From the NCBI GenBank assembly GCA_035578155.1, contig JAPWDM010000101.1, positions 1-64,000 of the forward strand: 64,000 bases of DNA, in the 5' to 3' direction. The DNA is from Brachynemurus nebulosus. Lineage: Eukaryota > Arthropoda > Insecta > Neuroptera > Myrmeleontidae. The translations under genes were made by a program, and so were the position numbers. The notes under the pieces were generated by a model that worked only from the letters and a program-made list of their open reading frames with translations, did not search any database and had not been told where the DNA came from. Below, piece after piece: positions 20,455-32,067 of this stretch. Within the stretch, counting starts at the first letter, position 1. Each line of letters opens with the position of its first letter.

Positions 20455-21783
20455 ATGAGTTTGGACAGTTTAATGAAATTAAGAAAATCATTTAAAGCGA
20501 GCATTACTCGATTATCGAACTTTGTTAGTCAATTTAATGAGGTTTCGGGCGATGAAAATGAACTTTATGTTAGACACGATCAATTAGTCAGTTATTTTCA
20601 AAAATATGAAGATACTCAAGTGAAATTAGAGGAATTAGACTATGATACAAACGTAATTGATCGCGATGAGGTTGAATCGAAATACTTCACTGCTTTAGCG
20701 AAAATTCGTATGATTAAATCCACAAAACTTAATAATTGTAGTGATAGTTCGTCGTCAAGTAGCAGTAATGTTTCACATTGTAACACATTAGAAAATGTTA
20801 AGTTACCTATACTTAATATACCACAATTTAGTGGCGATTATCGGGAATGGGACTGACTCATTTAGGGACTTATTTACTTCACTCATACATCACGATGTGC
20901 AATTATCTCCGGTCCAAAAGGTATACTATTTGCGGTCATCGTTAAGGGATGAGCCTTTACAAATTGTAAATTCGTTACAGTTAACGAACAACAATTACGA
21001 AACCGCTTGGACACTCTTAAAGGAAAGATACAGTAACAGGTATCTTATCGTCAACTCACATTTACAAGCTATATTTGAACTTAACCCCACCAAACAGGGT
21101 AATCCGTCCCAACTTAGGGAATTACTAGCATCAGTGAAACAACATCTCAATTCTCTAAAGGCACAGGGTTTAAATGTAGACAATTGGGATATTTTAATCA
21201 TCTACATTTTAAATCAAAGAATTGATCACCAGACACGTAAATCATGGGAACTACAAAGGAATTCCACTGAACTTCCTACTTTGGAAGAATACTTTAAATT
21301 TTTGGAGCGTCGTTGTAGCGCTTTGGAGGTGTCTTCAGGAGCCTCAAAGCCTAACAAAACGACCACTCACGTCACATACGGTGCCGATAAGGTTACGAAT
21401 GCCTCATGCTCCTTATGCAAAGGCAACCATTTTATCAAGTACTGTCCTATCTTTATAAGGTCGGATTTAAATAAAAGGCGGCAAACGGTTTCTAAGCTTA
21501 ATCTTTGCTATAACTGCTTGAGATCTCATAAAGCGAATCAGTTCCAATCTTCAAACTACAAGATTTGTGGCAAGCGACACAATAGTTTACTACATGACAG
21601 TAGTACTGGTGCATCACAACGAGTTGGTGCTAACAGGGGAAATTTGGTAACTCAACGCGGTGGTTCCTCTTCTTCAGAGGTTTCCACACCAATTTCTCAT
21701 AATTCACAGCGGGACTCTCTGCGTTCAGAGATGTCTTCGTCACCTTCTGTTGAAAATAAAGTAGTTTTATTTTCAAATTAAAA
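20455..21783 (+). pseudogene. gag: BEL/Pao gag, one frameshift
   Basis: ATG 20455. The N-terminal helical region (residues 1-130) ends at LPIFSGDYREWD-like NIPQFSGDYREWD; a shift near 20850 leads to the second frame to 21780. That frame has the BEL Gag capsid-type block (YLRSSLRDEPLQIVNSL; AWTLLKERY) and C-terminal Cys/His motifs (CSLCKGNHFIKYC; CYNCLRSH; ICGKRHNSLLH), in which one normal Cys is replaced. It packages element RNA. Confidence 0.85.
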
Positions 21784-23782
21784 AAGGGTACAGGTACTAC
21801 TCTGTACAGCTCGCATCCTAGTTCGGGATCAAAACGGTAAACTGGTAGAGTGTAGAGCTCTATTAGACAGTTGCTCACAATCGCATTTTGTGACATCAGC
21901 TTTAGTCCAGAAGTTGGGACTAAAAACATTTCCTGTAAACGCAGTGGTTTCGGGAATTTCAGCCAAATCAAAAAAGATTTGCAGTGCTACATCAATTTCA
22001 GTTCTTTCTCGCCTCAGTCATTTTGAGCGAGAACTTGAATTTTCTGTTCTAGACAGAATAACGTATAAATTACCACATACTTACGTGGATACTCAAAATT
22101 GGGACTTACCAAGGAGTATCGAACTAGCGGATCCTCTTTTGTACAAACCTGATGAGATCGACATGCTCATAGGTGCAGACGTTTTTTTCGAAATATTATC
22201 CGAGGGACATTATAAACTCGGAGAAAACTTGCCTTCTCTCCATAATACGGAGTTCGGTTGGGCCGTTTTTGGTCAAGCTCCAGTAGACTCCAATGTAAAT
22301 ACATTCGTTTCGGTTAACTTGCTCAGCGAAGTTAATCTCGCAGAATCTATAGCCCAATTCTGGCATATAGAAGAAGTTTCAGATAGGAAGGTTCTCTCAG
22401 CGGAAGAAAAAACGTGTGAAAATTTATTCAAAAATACCACAACTAGAAATGCGTGTGGTAGATTCCAAGTGGAATTACCGCTAATTCAAGGCTATCAGTC
22501 TCTATTGGGTGCTTCTTACGATGTTGCTCTCAGCAGATTTAAGAAGTCAGAATACCGATTCGCGAAGAATCCGGAGTTATTCAACCAGTAGAAACAATTC
22601 ATACAAGAATACTTAGACTTAGGCCATGCTAAAATACTTAGCCAAGAGGAAGTTTCTGATCAAAATGTTACAGCCTATTACATACCCCATCACGCGGTAT
22701 TTAGGCCTGACAGTGAAACTACTAAAATTCGCGTTGTCTTTGACGCTTCTATGCGTACCTCTACAGGTAAATCTCTCAATGATTTACTGCTAGTAGGTCC
22801 TACGCTTCAATGTGACCTTTTCGATATACTTTTACGATTTAGATCGCATCTTTTCGTCTTTACTACAGACATCGTAAAGATGTTTCGACAAATCGAGGTA
22901 AAAGAACATCATCAGCCTTTACAAAGAATCTTATGGAGGAATAGTACTCATGATCCCATTCAAATAATTCAGTTGTTAACCGTTACGTATGGCACAGCTT
23001 GTGCACCATATCTAGCGCAAAGATGTTTAATACAACTAGCGGAGTATTATCAAACTCAATACCCTAAAGCATCTCAAGTATTGTTGGAGGATGCCTACAT
23101 GGATGACATTCTCGCGGGAGCGGATTCTGTAGAATCGCTCAAGCAATTTCAGTCTCAAATTACTAAGATAACCGCGAGTGCAGGTTTCGAACTGCACAAA
23201 TGGCGAAGCAATACTTCTCTTTTTTGTAATAATTGTGATTACAAGAATTTAGACTCACATTCGTCTCAAGTCAAGACTTTAGGCATCACATGGGCTCCTG
23301 AGCGAGATATATTTATTATTTCCGTCCCTACAATAAGTAAAATGTGTCAAACCAAGCGAGCTATACTATCGTGTATATCGCAAATATTCGATCCACTCGG
23401 ATTGATAGCGCCTGTAACAATTACAGCAAAACTGTTTATGCAGACATTGTGGTCAGTAAAAGTTGACTGGGATGAAAAATTACCAGCCAATATATTAGAA
23501 AATTGGAATCAATTACATTTCAATCTCATGGCTCCAAAGACTGTATCATTAGACAGATCACTATTTCGTGATAAAGACATAACAGACGTGCAGTTGCATG
23601 GTTTCTGTGATGCGTCTCAACGAGCTTACGGAGCTTGTACTTTTTTGAGAATATCCTACACTAACGGTGATATAATTACGAAACTTATTTGTGCCAAGTC
23701 GCGCGTAGCGCCCCTTAAGACTATATCGCTGCCACGTTTGGTGTTATGCCATATTTCGAGTTATGTGGTGCACTACTACTAG
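21784..23782 (+). pseudogene. pol: BEL/Pao protease and reverse transcriptase
   Basis: The protease region reads ALLDSCSQSHFVT, where the family has DSGSQ, so Gly is replaced by Cys beside the catalytic Asp. DEIDMLIGADVFFEIL follows. An in-frame TAG at about 22589 interrupts the linker. RT landmarks are VVFDAS, LNDLLLVGPTL, TDIVKMFRQI, YGTACAPYLAQRCL, and the catalytic AYMDDILAG at about 23096-23122. The start of RNase H (GFCDASQRAYGAC) is also present. A roughly 20-base disruption near 23740 shifts the frame after SLPRL. Confidence 0.88.
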
Positions 23783-25646
23783 CACGCTTAACTAGTAAAG
23801 TTAAAAGAATACTCACCTCGGTTTCCATTAACACTATTTATTTATAGACAAATTCCATGATCGTACTTGCATGGATCAGTTCTCCTTGTAACAAATGGGC
23901 TACTTTCGTATCTCACAGAGTAGCGGAAATACAAGAACTTACTATTAATGCGAACTGGCAACATGTTCCCTCTACACAAAATCCTGCTGACATAATCAGT
24001 CGTGGTATACATGCATCACAACTTTCCTCTGAGACAACGTGGTGGAACGGTCCATCATGGTTGTGTGAAAATCAATCATCTTGGCCAAATCAATCTATCT
24101 CTAATCATAAATTAGAAAATTTACCTGAAACAAGAAAATTGGTTTCTTGCGTATTAACGGTAGCCGATCCTTCGGAACTAGTTGAACGTTTCTCATCCTT
24201 CTCGCGTCTAATACGGCTTATATCTTACTGCTTACGTTTTAGATTTAACTGTTTTCATCGTCATAATCGTTATAAAATAGTACAACTTTCGGTTGAAGAA
24301 TTAGACAATGCTACTACAGTCATTATCAAACTAATACAAGCACAATCTTTTGCCAAAGAAATTGCTCAGCTTAAACACGGAAGTTTGACAGATAGTAAAA
24401 GTTTACTTTCGCTCAATCCTTTCCTGGATGAGAATTCTATTTTAAGAGTTGGAGGTCGAATCCAACAAGCAGACATTCCTTACACGCAAAAGCATCCGAT
24501 AATTTTACCGTCAAAGCATCATTTTACTGAACTGCTTGTCGAAGCAGAGCATAAGCGGCTTATGCATGCCGGTCCCCAGTTGGTACTTTCCAATATTCGT
24601 CTTAAGTATTGGATTTTGGGAGGTCGTCGCGAGATACGACGAATTCTAAATAAGTGTACTATTTGCTTTAGATTTAAAGTTAAAGGTATGAATCAGATAA
24701 TGAGTTCATTACCAAGATCGAGACTCACTATTACTAAGCCCTTCACTCATGTGGGCATGGATTTTGCTGGGCCTATCCAGTGTAAACAAGCGCGTATACG
24801 TAAGCCATTACTCACTAAAACATACATCTGCCTATTAATTTGTATGACAGTCAAAGCCGTTCATATTGAACTTGTATCGGATCTTTCTACAGAGAATTTC
24901 TTGCTCTCTCTTAAACGATTTATTGCAAGACGCGGTCTGCCATCTTGTTTTTATTCGGATAATGGTACTAATTTCAAGGATGCCAGTAATAAATTACGTG
25001 ACATGTACAACGTTTTATTTTCTAGTAATGCGAAAACCGAACTTAATGATTATCTCATTAACAACCAAATCAAGTGGCATTTCAACACACCATTGGTCTC
25101 TCACTTCGGTGGTTTGTGGGAATCCAACATTAAAGGGATTAAACACTTACTAGTTAAACATTTGGGAAATGTAATTCTTACTTTTGAAGAGCTAACAACT
25201 CTTCTAGCTCAAATCGAAGCTGTCCTTAATTCTCGTCCCCTCTGCCCTTTAACAGATGACGTTAGGGACTTAAATGTATTAACTCCAGGACATTTTTTGA
25301 TAAACGGCCCTTTGCTGGCTTATCCTGAACCTGTGGTTCCGGAAGCTACCCCATACAACCGGCTTAAATTCTGGGAACTATGCACGAAATTGCAACAGTT
25401 TTTGAAAAAGATGGTCGGTGTAGTACTTGCACAATTTACAACAACGCCATAAATGGCGCTTGTCTTTGGATAACATTAAAATCGGTACTATGGTTCTCCT
25501 ACTGGAGGATAACCTTCCTCCACTGTAACACAAGTATTTCCGGGAAATTATAATAAAGTTCGTTCTTTAGAAATCATAACCTCTAACGGTACTTATTTAC
25601 GGCCCATCACGAAGGTCGCTCCTTTGCCCTTCGAGGGAAACATATA
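23783..25646 (+). pseudogene. pol: BEL/Pao RNase H end and integrase
   Basis: The frame 23857-25452 begins in RNase H (VLAWISSP; QHVPSTQNPADIISRG), then an HHCC zinc region (HAGPQLVLSNIRLKYWI; CTICFRF) and the DDE core: HVGMDFAGPI, FYSDNGTNF, and SHFGGLWESNIKGIKHLL with the catalytic Glu. Shifts after 25440 break the BEL C-terminal domain, which can still be followed to RPITKVAPLPFEG-type sequence near 25640. It would integrate element cDNA. Confidence 0.88.
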
Positions 25647-25889
25647 AAGAATAAATCTTTTATTTTCAAGTTAATAATAGAGATAATCTATTAATGCTGC
25701 GCTTTCTTGTATTACTTGAGAGTAATATTTTTCAGTTTATTGAATTTACATTCAACTATCTACTTATAATTTGATTCAGTGAGAATTTGTATTTAGCTTT
25801 AGAAATTGTATTTCATTTAAGCTATCTTTCACGGAAGTCGATCGTAAATTTGTTGAAGAATCTCGTCCTTCAACGGGGTGGGGGGGGGA

Positions 25890-26304
25890 TGTTACGTACA
25901 ATACTTTAATTCTAGTTGATTTGTCTATTCACAGTTGGTAATATTGATTTAAAATCATATTCCCCAACTTATGCATCATATTTGATAAACAGCTAACACA
26001 GCGATCCACTTCCGTACCAGAGAGGTACAGAACAAGCGGTGTTCTCGTACAGACGTAGGCAACAGGACTCGTTGTTTCGTTGTTGTAACTCCAGTCAGTT
26101 CCACACAATAGATGTATTTCATCATTTACATATGTATACGTACCAATAAGCACATATTATGTACAATGTATCTATTAAATCTACAATCAATCGTAAAATA
26201 CATTGAACCAGCATTATTACGTTTTGTGTTTTATTTCAACGCTTTTGGGTGTCCTTACCCTGGTCCTTCGAATCAATTGGAACTTTTAACATCCGGACCA
26301 ACCA
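25890..26304 (+). repeat. 3' LTR, BEL/Pao
   Basis: Second LTR copy, preceded by the purine-rich GGGGTGGGGGGGGGA (25875-25889), the plus-strand primer. Confidence 0.92.
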
Positions 26305-26309
26305 CACGG
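26305..26309 (+). repeat. target-site duplication CACGG (right) of BEL/Pao element
   Basis: Five bases matching 16865-16869. BEL/Pao integrases usually make 4-6 bp duplications. Confidence 0.85.
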
Positions 26310-28033
26310 GTCATCTATTAGGTTTTGACTAATTTTTGGTACTAACAATAGACACACTTTAAATTACCGGAAAATCTACCCGAAATAAGAAGCAAATATC
26401 CCTAATATGCCAAACAATCTTAACATACTTAAATCAGAAAGAAATAAAAATCGTAAATCTATAAACCGAAACATACCTGTAAAATTTCAACCTCCTTAGC
26501 AAAAACTTTAAGAAATCACGGTGCACGTTGTAACGTCACACTTTTCGTGTATATTACGGTCCGCCATTTTGTTTCTTTTACGAAATATTATTGGTTATTA
26601 TTTTGGAGGCGTGACCATTTTAATGTGACGTCATCACCACATTTTTCAATATTCAGTTTTATATAATTTAGTCATAACAATATTTTACTATATTTTATTT
26701 AAAACGCCATTTTGCTTCAAGTAAACATTAAATTAATTTAAATTTAATCATTTATGTATTCAACTCTACTCTTCTGTACAGATATTTTCTGCCATAAGTG
26801 TTAAAGTGATTAGTTTGAAATAGGTATTTTTTATTTTTGTGTGTAATCTGAAATTAACTTTAGAATGTTTATATACTCTATGTTTAAAATTTAAATATAA
26901 TGTTGGTATTATTGTATAGGTTATCTAATCTATGGTACCTAATGTAATGTAATAAAAAAGTTCCGCGCCATAGAAGAAGTGGTAATAGTTGCAATTTTGT
27001 TTGTAATGTAGTAACTGAAATTTTATTAAACACAAAAGGAATTATATGTAACATTTTATTTTGTAATTTTTGCTAATCTTTTTCAAAAATAAAAGTTTAC
27101 TATTCTGAACTATATATATGCGTTGTAAAATTGAAAACCACATCAATAAGGGTGGTATATATTTCAAAATGTTAAAAGTATTGATTGTATTTCTTGGGAT
27201 CATCAAATTCTCAGAAATATGTAATTGTTTGTTTACTTAAGTACGTTTATTTTGTTCATAAAACAGTAAGGGTAAGTTGTTGTCATTATGTACTCATGGA
27301 ACCTTCGATTTATTTCTTTAATGTTCCATCGTGTTCCATTTGTGATTATGTATTATATGTTAAAGCTACTTACTATACATCTATCTCACTCATGTTAATT
27401 ACTTTTATAATTTTTTTCTTCTTTTTAAAATTGATGTTTGCTAAAGTTTTTCTGGAATTTTCGATACATATAATATATATGCGTTGACCAACCAAGAAGT
27501 TAGTTAGTTAGTTATTATCAGTCAGTTTTAAAACAACATTTAAACCGTTATATTCGTATCTCGTGGGACGATCCCAAAAAACAAAGATTTTTGATAAAAT
27601 ATTATACGTAATTTTTAAGATATCGATTTATTTAGAAAATTCGTTAAATAATTTTGAAAAATTATTTTGTAAAAGTGATTTTTGTTCTATTAATAAAACA
27701 CGTTAATATAAATTTTGTTTTATTTCGTAACCGACATCAAATTTCGCTATAAAAGTATTGAAATCATAATAAGTATTCCCAGTAACTCCTACCGACAACT
27801 AAATCCAATAAGGAGAGGAAGAACCTACGCCGAATAAGGTGAGAAATCCAAGGGACACAACATAAAAGAAACCGCCCTCACAAGAGAGTTGTTTCAAAGT
27901 AGCATCATTTTTTTGGGGAAAAGAAACATTGTTTACTTCAACTGACGCTATTTTGAAATCTGTTTATTTTGGTGAATGTAAGTTTTCATTTACACAACAT
28001 AGATGTCACTAGGTGCCCTTTACATAAATAGTA
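26310..28033. other. unassigned noncoding stretch
   Basis: AT-rich, no convincing gene. A short open frame at 27185-27487 has the composition of translated AT-rich spacer. A GTTAGTTAGTTAGTTA run occurs near 27500. Confidence 0.4.
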
Positions 28034-28487
28034 AGCCGCTGCTACACGATGCTACGAACATCTTCCAACATTCGACGTTGGATGGTTCATAGCATCGTGT
28101 AGCCGTTGTTCGAACCTACGAGTGTCCAATGTCGAGCGTCAAACGTTCGCATTTGGTCGTGTCCCGTTCGATGTCGGTATTTTTGCACCGAGTCAAAGGG
28201 ATGCTTCGAACGTTTGAAGGTCAATGTTGGTTGTGTTGGTTGGTTCGACTCAGCAGCTGCACGACTCGTTCATGTGAAGAAAGACAACATCAGTGTATAA
28301 CATTAGAGATAACATCAGACAGATAACAGCGTCGTCCACTGGGTACCAACACATCATCATTCGTATTGGATCAAACATTCGATTCACCGTGTAGCAGATA
28401 CATTCGTCGCACCAACTGTCGAACTTAATTGCTTCAAACGTTCGATCGAATGTTGGAAGGAACGTTCGTAGCATCGTGTAGAACCCG
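28034..28487. mobile_element. MITE with imperfect TIRs, GTAAG flanks
   Basis: CTACACGATGCTACGAAC near 28042 is mirrored by GTTCGTAGCATCGTGTAG ending near 28481, and similarity goes on inward (TTCCAACATTCGA). An extra inverted copy lies inside near 28093-28103. The word GTAAG occurs on both outer sides, a possible 5-bp duplication. No transposase; superfamily not assigned. Confidence 0.6.
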
Positions 28488-28569
28488 CTGTAAGATTATG
28501 CCAGTAAAAATGTGCTTGTTATTTGGAAAGTGTCATCCTTTAGTTCACTGTCGGGCATTAGTGCGCTTA

Positions 28570-28802
28570 CCTTATATAATAATGAAGAATTTATTGATCA
28601 CTTCAGAATAAGTAGACATGTAGCTGAAAGTCTGGCAGAACGTGTCCAGTTTAGTGAATATTTCAAACATTAGTCGAGTGGGAACAGAAAATTAAATGCA
28701 CTCCAGCATGTTTTAATATTTATTTAGTTCGCGGGGCATCAGACTTCAAGTTTTCGCGATGTTGCAGATAGATTTAATATATTATTTAGTACATTGTTCT
28801 CA
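28570..28802 (+). pseudogene. PIF/Harbinger transposase fragment
   Basis: A single frame with two TAG stops reads EEFIDHFRISRHVAESLAERVQFSEYFKH, then NRKLNALQHVLIFI, then FAGHQTSSFRDVADRFNI. This is the helix-turn-helix region upstream of the DDE nuclease in PIF/Harbinger transposases. Only this piece is present. Confidence 0.7.
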
Positions 28803-29004
28803 ATGATTATCATTATTTTCTATTTTGCAAATTTTTAATAAGCAAAAGCAAAATTGTTAAATTACGCAAAATGTCAATCTTTATAACCTAAACGATTATT
28901 GTCAATACTTAATTTATTTCCAATATATTTTACGTAAACTTTGGACAGGCAATACCGGAACTAATCAGCGTTCAGCACACATGTCACGACTTTATTTATT
29001 ATAG

Positions 29005-29815
29005 TGTAAAGTATTGAAGTTAGTTGTAAAAGGTGGTAGCAATAGCCGTATTTAATTAAATATATTTAGAATTAAAATATTGTTTATTTCGGGACGCGGT
29101 TAATGGCTGAAAAACTACCCAGACGTAAATGTAGGAAATTGAATAACTCAATAATTAACGATTAACAATAAAGAAATATATTCTAAAATAAAATATAGAA
29201 TTACAGAATTATTACCATTTTTGGGTTAAATAAAGTTGCAATAAAAACAATGTTTCATCAATAAAAGTTTAAACAATGTAAAAATACTTATAATCTAATT
29301 TGCCACGTATGCAAGCCGATTGGGTGGAGTTGGCGAACTTCCGCAAGTTATAAGAAAACATCCAAAGGAAACCAGTAAAATATTAATCAATCAAACTTTA
29401 AATAAAATATACCAAATCGGGTTGCATATGTGGATAAATATATTAGGGAAGAAAATGCATATTACCTCTTCCTGAGGGATACACAAGCACAACACAAAAA
29501 GATCTTAATAGCTTTTCACTTCAAAGGTACATTACTAAGTCTCCATACTGAATCTAATTATGGAATGAATCTATATCGACCCGTCTCTGGGCCTCAAGCC
29601 AAGCTAGTTATGGTATTCCCCTTGCCTCGCGCATTGATCGTTCGATTTCCAATTTTTAACGTTTCGCTGACTTAGCGATTTAATCAAAAGACTTCTTTAT
29701 TCCACTTTTAACTATTCGTTTTCTAAATTAATCGATACAGTTGTGTTCAACAATAAGTTTACAATATGTTACTATATTGTTAAGAAGTGGGTACAGTAGC
29801 GGGCATTATATTACA
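29005..29815 (-). repeat. 3' LTR (element orientation) of minus-strand Gypsy
   Basis: Near-identical to 38716-39526. Next to it, 29816-29834 is the reverse complement of a polypurine tract (AAGGGGGAGGAAG). Confidence 0.95.
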
Positions 29816-29828
29816 CTTCCTCCCCCTT
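29816..29828 (-). other. polypurine tract
   Basis: On the minus strand AAGGGGGAGGAAG directly precedes the LTR; it primes plus-strand synthesis. Confidence 0.85.
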
Positions 29829-32067
29829 AAAATGAAAGTTAATTTTTCGTTCAGGTTTGGAAAGAAAAATTAACTTTTTATTCTATCCCAATTTTCAGTT
29901 AGAAATAGGAATACATGCTCAATACAAAAATTTTTTTTTTTTTTAATTACCTAAAATTTTCAAAATAAAATTAAAATCCCTAATTAGATACGTGACATAA
30001 CAAAAGTGAATAATTTCTTTCAAAAATCCAAATCGTAATTTTTGATAATTCTCTTTACTCCTTAATGTTTGCTATTAATTATTTGTGGCAGTTCAAATTT
30101 AAAAACTTCACTTTTATTATGCATAATACACTACAATACATATAATTAAAGTAAACATCCAATTGTTTCAAATGAAAATAATCCTTATTTCTTTCTAAAA
30201 AAAATTATTATTAGTTCCTGCCTAATTATTCCAACTTTAAAAAAACTAAATTGTTTTTCACTATTACGATTACTAATTTCTTTCCCTTCATTTTATTACG
30301 TAATCATTCACGTATTACCTTAACCAGATCATACTCAAATGTAATTCTTTATATTTTAATCAATTAGCTGAAATATATTATATATTTTTTTTTTTTTAAA
30401 TCAAATCTTCTTTCTAAGAAATATAATAAAATACTTTATAAGTATGAAAATCAGAAAAATATCTGTACTCTTGCTTTTTATGAAAGATTGTTTTCTTTCA
30501 TGTTTTTTTTTTTGGGTTATTTAAATAAAAATCCGTGTATTCAATATCAGGTTTAAAATAATTTCTTTCATTAAAAATTCAATTTACTTTTACTTTCTAT
30601 TAAAAATCGATTTATTCAAATAAAAATCTTAAATTTGAATTATGATCAAGAACCCTATTTAAATGATTTTTTTTTTCTACTCAATTACTCTATTATTTAA
30701 TACTTTTTTTGAAATCCTTAAAATAATTCAAAATTCATTCATAAGCGTATTTATGTACGTACTTTCGTCAGAAATTGTCAAATACTTCAAACAATCAAAA
30801 TAGTTGCCAATTAAAATATTTCAATTCATAAATTCTTTTCTTCAAAATGGAACACCGTTAACGTTTCCAAAACTACATTATTTTCATAGATACGCTTATG
30901 TACTCATTTCTTTTTTTATTTTTTTATTTTTTAAAATCTTAACTATAACACTTAATGTCCAATTATTTAAGTCTTTAATTCACTTTTTCCATTTCATTGA
31001 GCCTCTTCAATTGATCTGGGTCATGGGTCTGTTCTTGGCGTTTCGGGTTTGGGAATAACTTGCGTTTGCTAAGGGGGTGGTTCATGACGTACTTCCATTG
31101 GGGAGTCGATGACTATAGGTTTCCAACTCGTGTTTTGACTTTACTACCATGGTACTACGGTGAACAGTAATGATGACACTGTCGAAGATGACATTTCTGA
31201 ACGCATTTTGTTTTTGGACAACGATTTGCTACTTGCAGGGCGATTTCTTGGGCATCCATTTTTTTTTTTTTTTTTTTTTGATGATGGTTTCACTGACAAT
31301 TTACTTTGACAGCGATACTAGCGATAAAGGTTGCTCCAATAAGAACAAACTAGACTCTAACATTGAGTCGTGTTCCAAAAACATTTCCGTGAGCTTCTCC
31401 TTGGCATGAGACTATATGTGACTATGCCAGTTATGATGAGCACCATTTTTGATGAAACCACAATTTACTTTGCCGAGAAATTGACTGATTCGGCATAAGT
31501 GAAGGTTCCCTTTGATGCGACAGCGATGTTGGCTTACATTTCACAGTGGTGGGAAGTGACTGTACGAGTGATTCGTATCCACTTGAAATTGGACAGTTGG
31601 ATTTCCCCTAGGTAGTGACCTTGACATCAGCTGGCTTTTACTTTTGTCATTTTCACCAAACCATACGTAGTGGTAACCATGGACCCATTGTATTGAATTT
31701 TTGTCGTAATTAGGCTCGTTTCGTTCAATAGTTCCTCAAACAAAGGAAAAAGTATTAGTACTTGTACTTATTTTATAACTACAATTTACAAAAGTGATAC
31801 GCTTTATTTTTAATTTACAAATTTTTTTTTTTAACTTTCAATTATCATTACATTTTTACAATAAGATAAATTCTGTTCTATTTTTTTTTTCAAGACCTTT
31901 ACATAATTATTACACTTTTACCGTAAAATTGATTCTATTACTTTTTCTTTTTTTTAAATTTTGACAATTACTTAGATTCGTTTTTTAAGTACCCAAGGGT
32001 GTTCTTCTACTGAACCTTGACTTCTAAGTCGATACGTATGAGTAGGTTGTGTATCTTGATCAGTCAA
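29829..32067. other. noncoding 3' region of Gypsy element
   Basis: Between pol and the 3' LTR lie 2.2 kb with long T- and A-runs and no frame resembling an envelope gene on either strand. 31080-31740 is less AT-rich and could be a worn third gene, but I cannot read a protein from it. Confidence 0.5.

Larger units (their letters stand above)
16870..26304 (+). mobile_element. BEL/Pao LTR retrotransposon, complete ends, decayed coding
   Basis: Two 415-bp direct repeats (16870-17284; 25890-26304), TG...CA ends, 5-bp duplication, tRNA-like PBS at 17290-17307, a polypurine run just before the 3' LTR, and gag-protease-RT-RNase H-integrase in BEL order. The leader is inflated by a nested TA-flanked element at 18222-20395. 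LTR copies differ at roughly ten positions by eye, consistent with moderate age. Confidence 0.92.

Noticed and set aside
27185..27487. 100-codon membrane-like protein
   Set aside because: Hydrophobicity follows from T-rich spacer DNA; no start context, splice sites or homology pattern.
29829..32067. Envelope gene of the minus-strand Gypsy
   Set aside because: No long frame, signal peptide or membrane pattern on the minus strand; only T/A runs and worn sequence.
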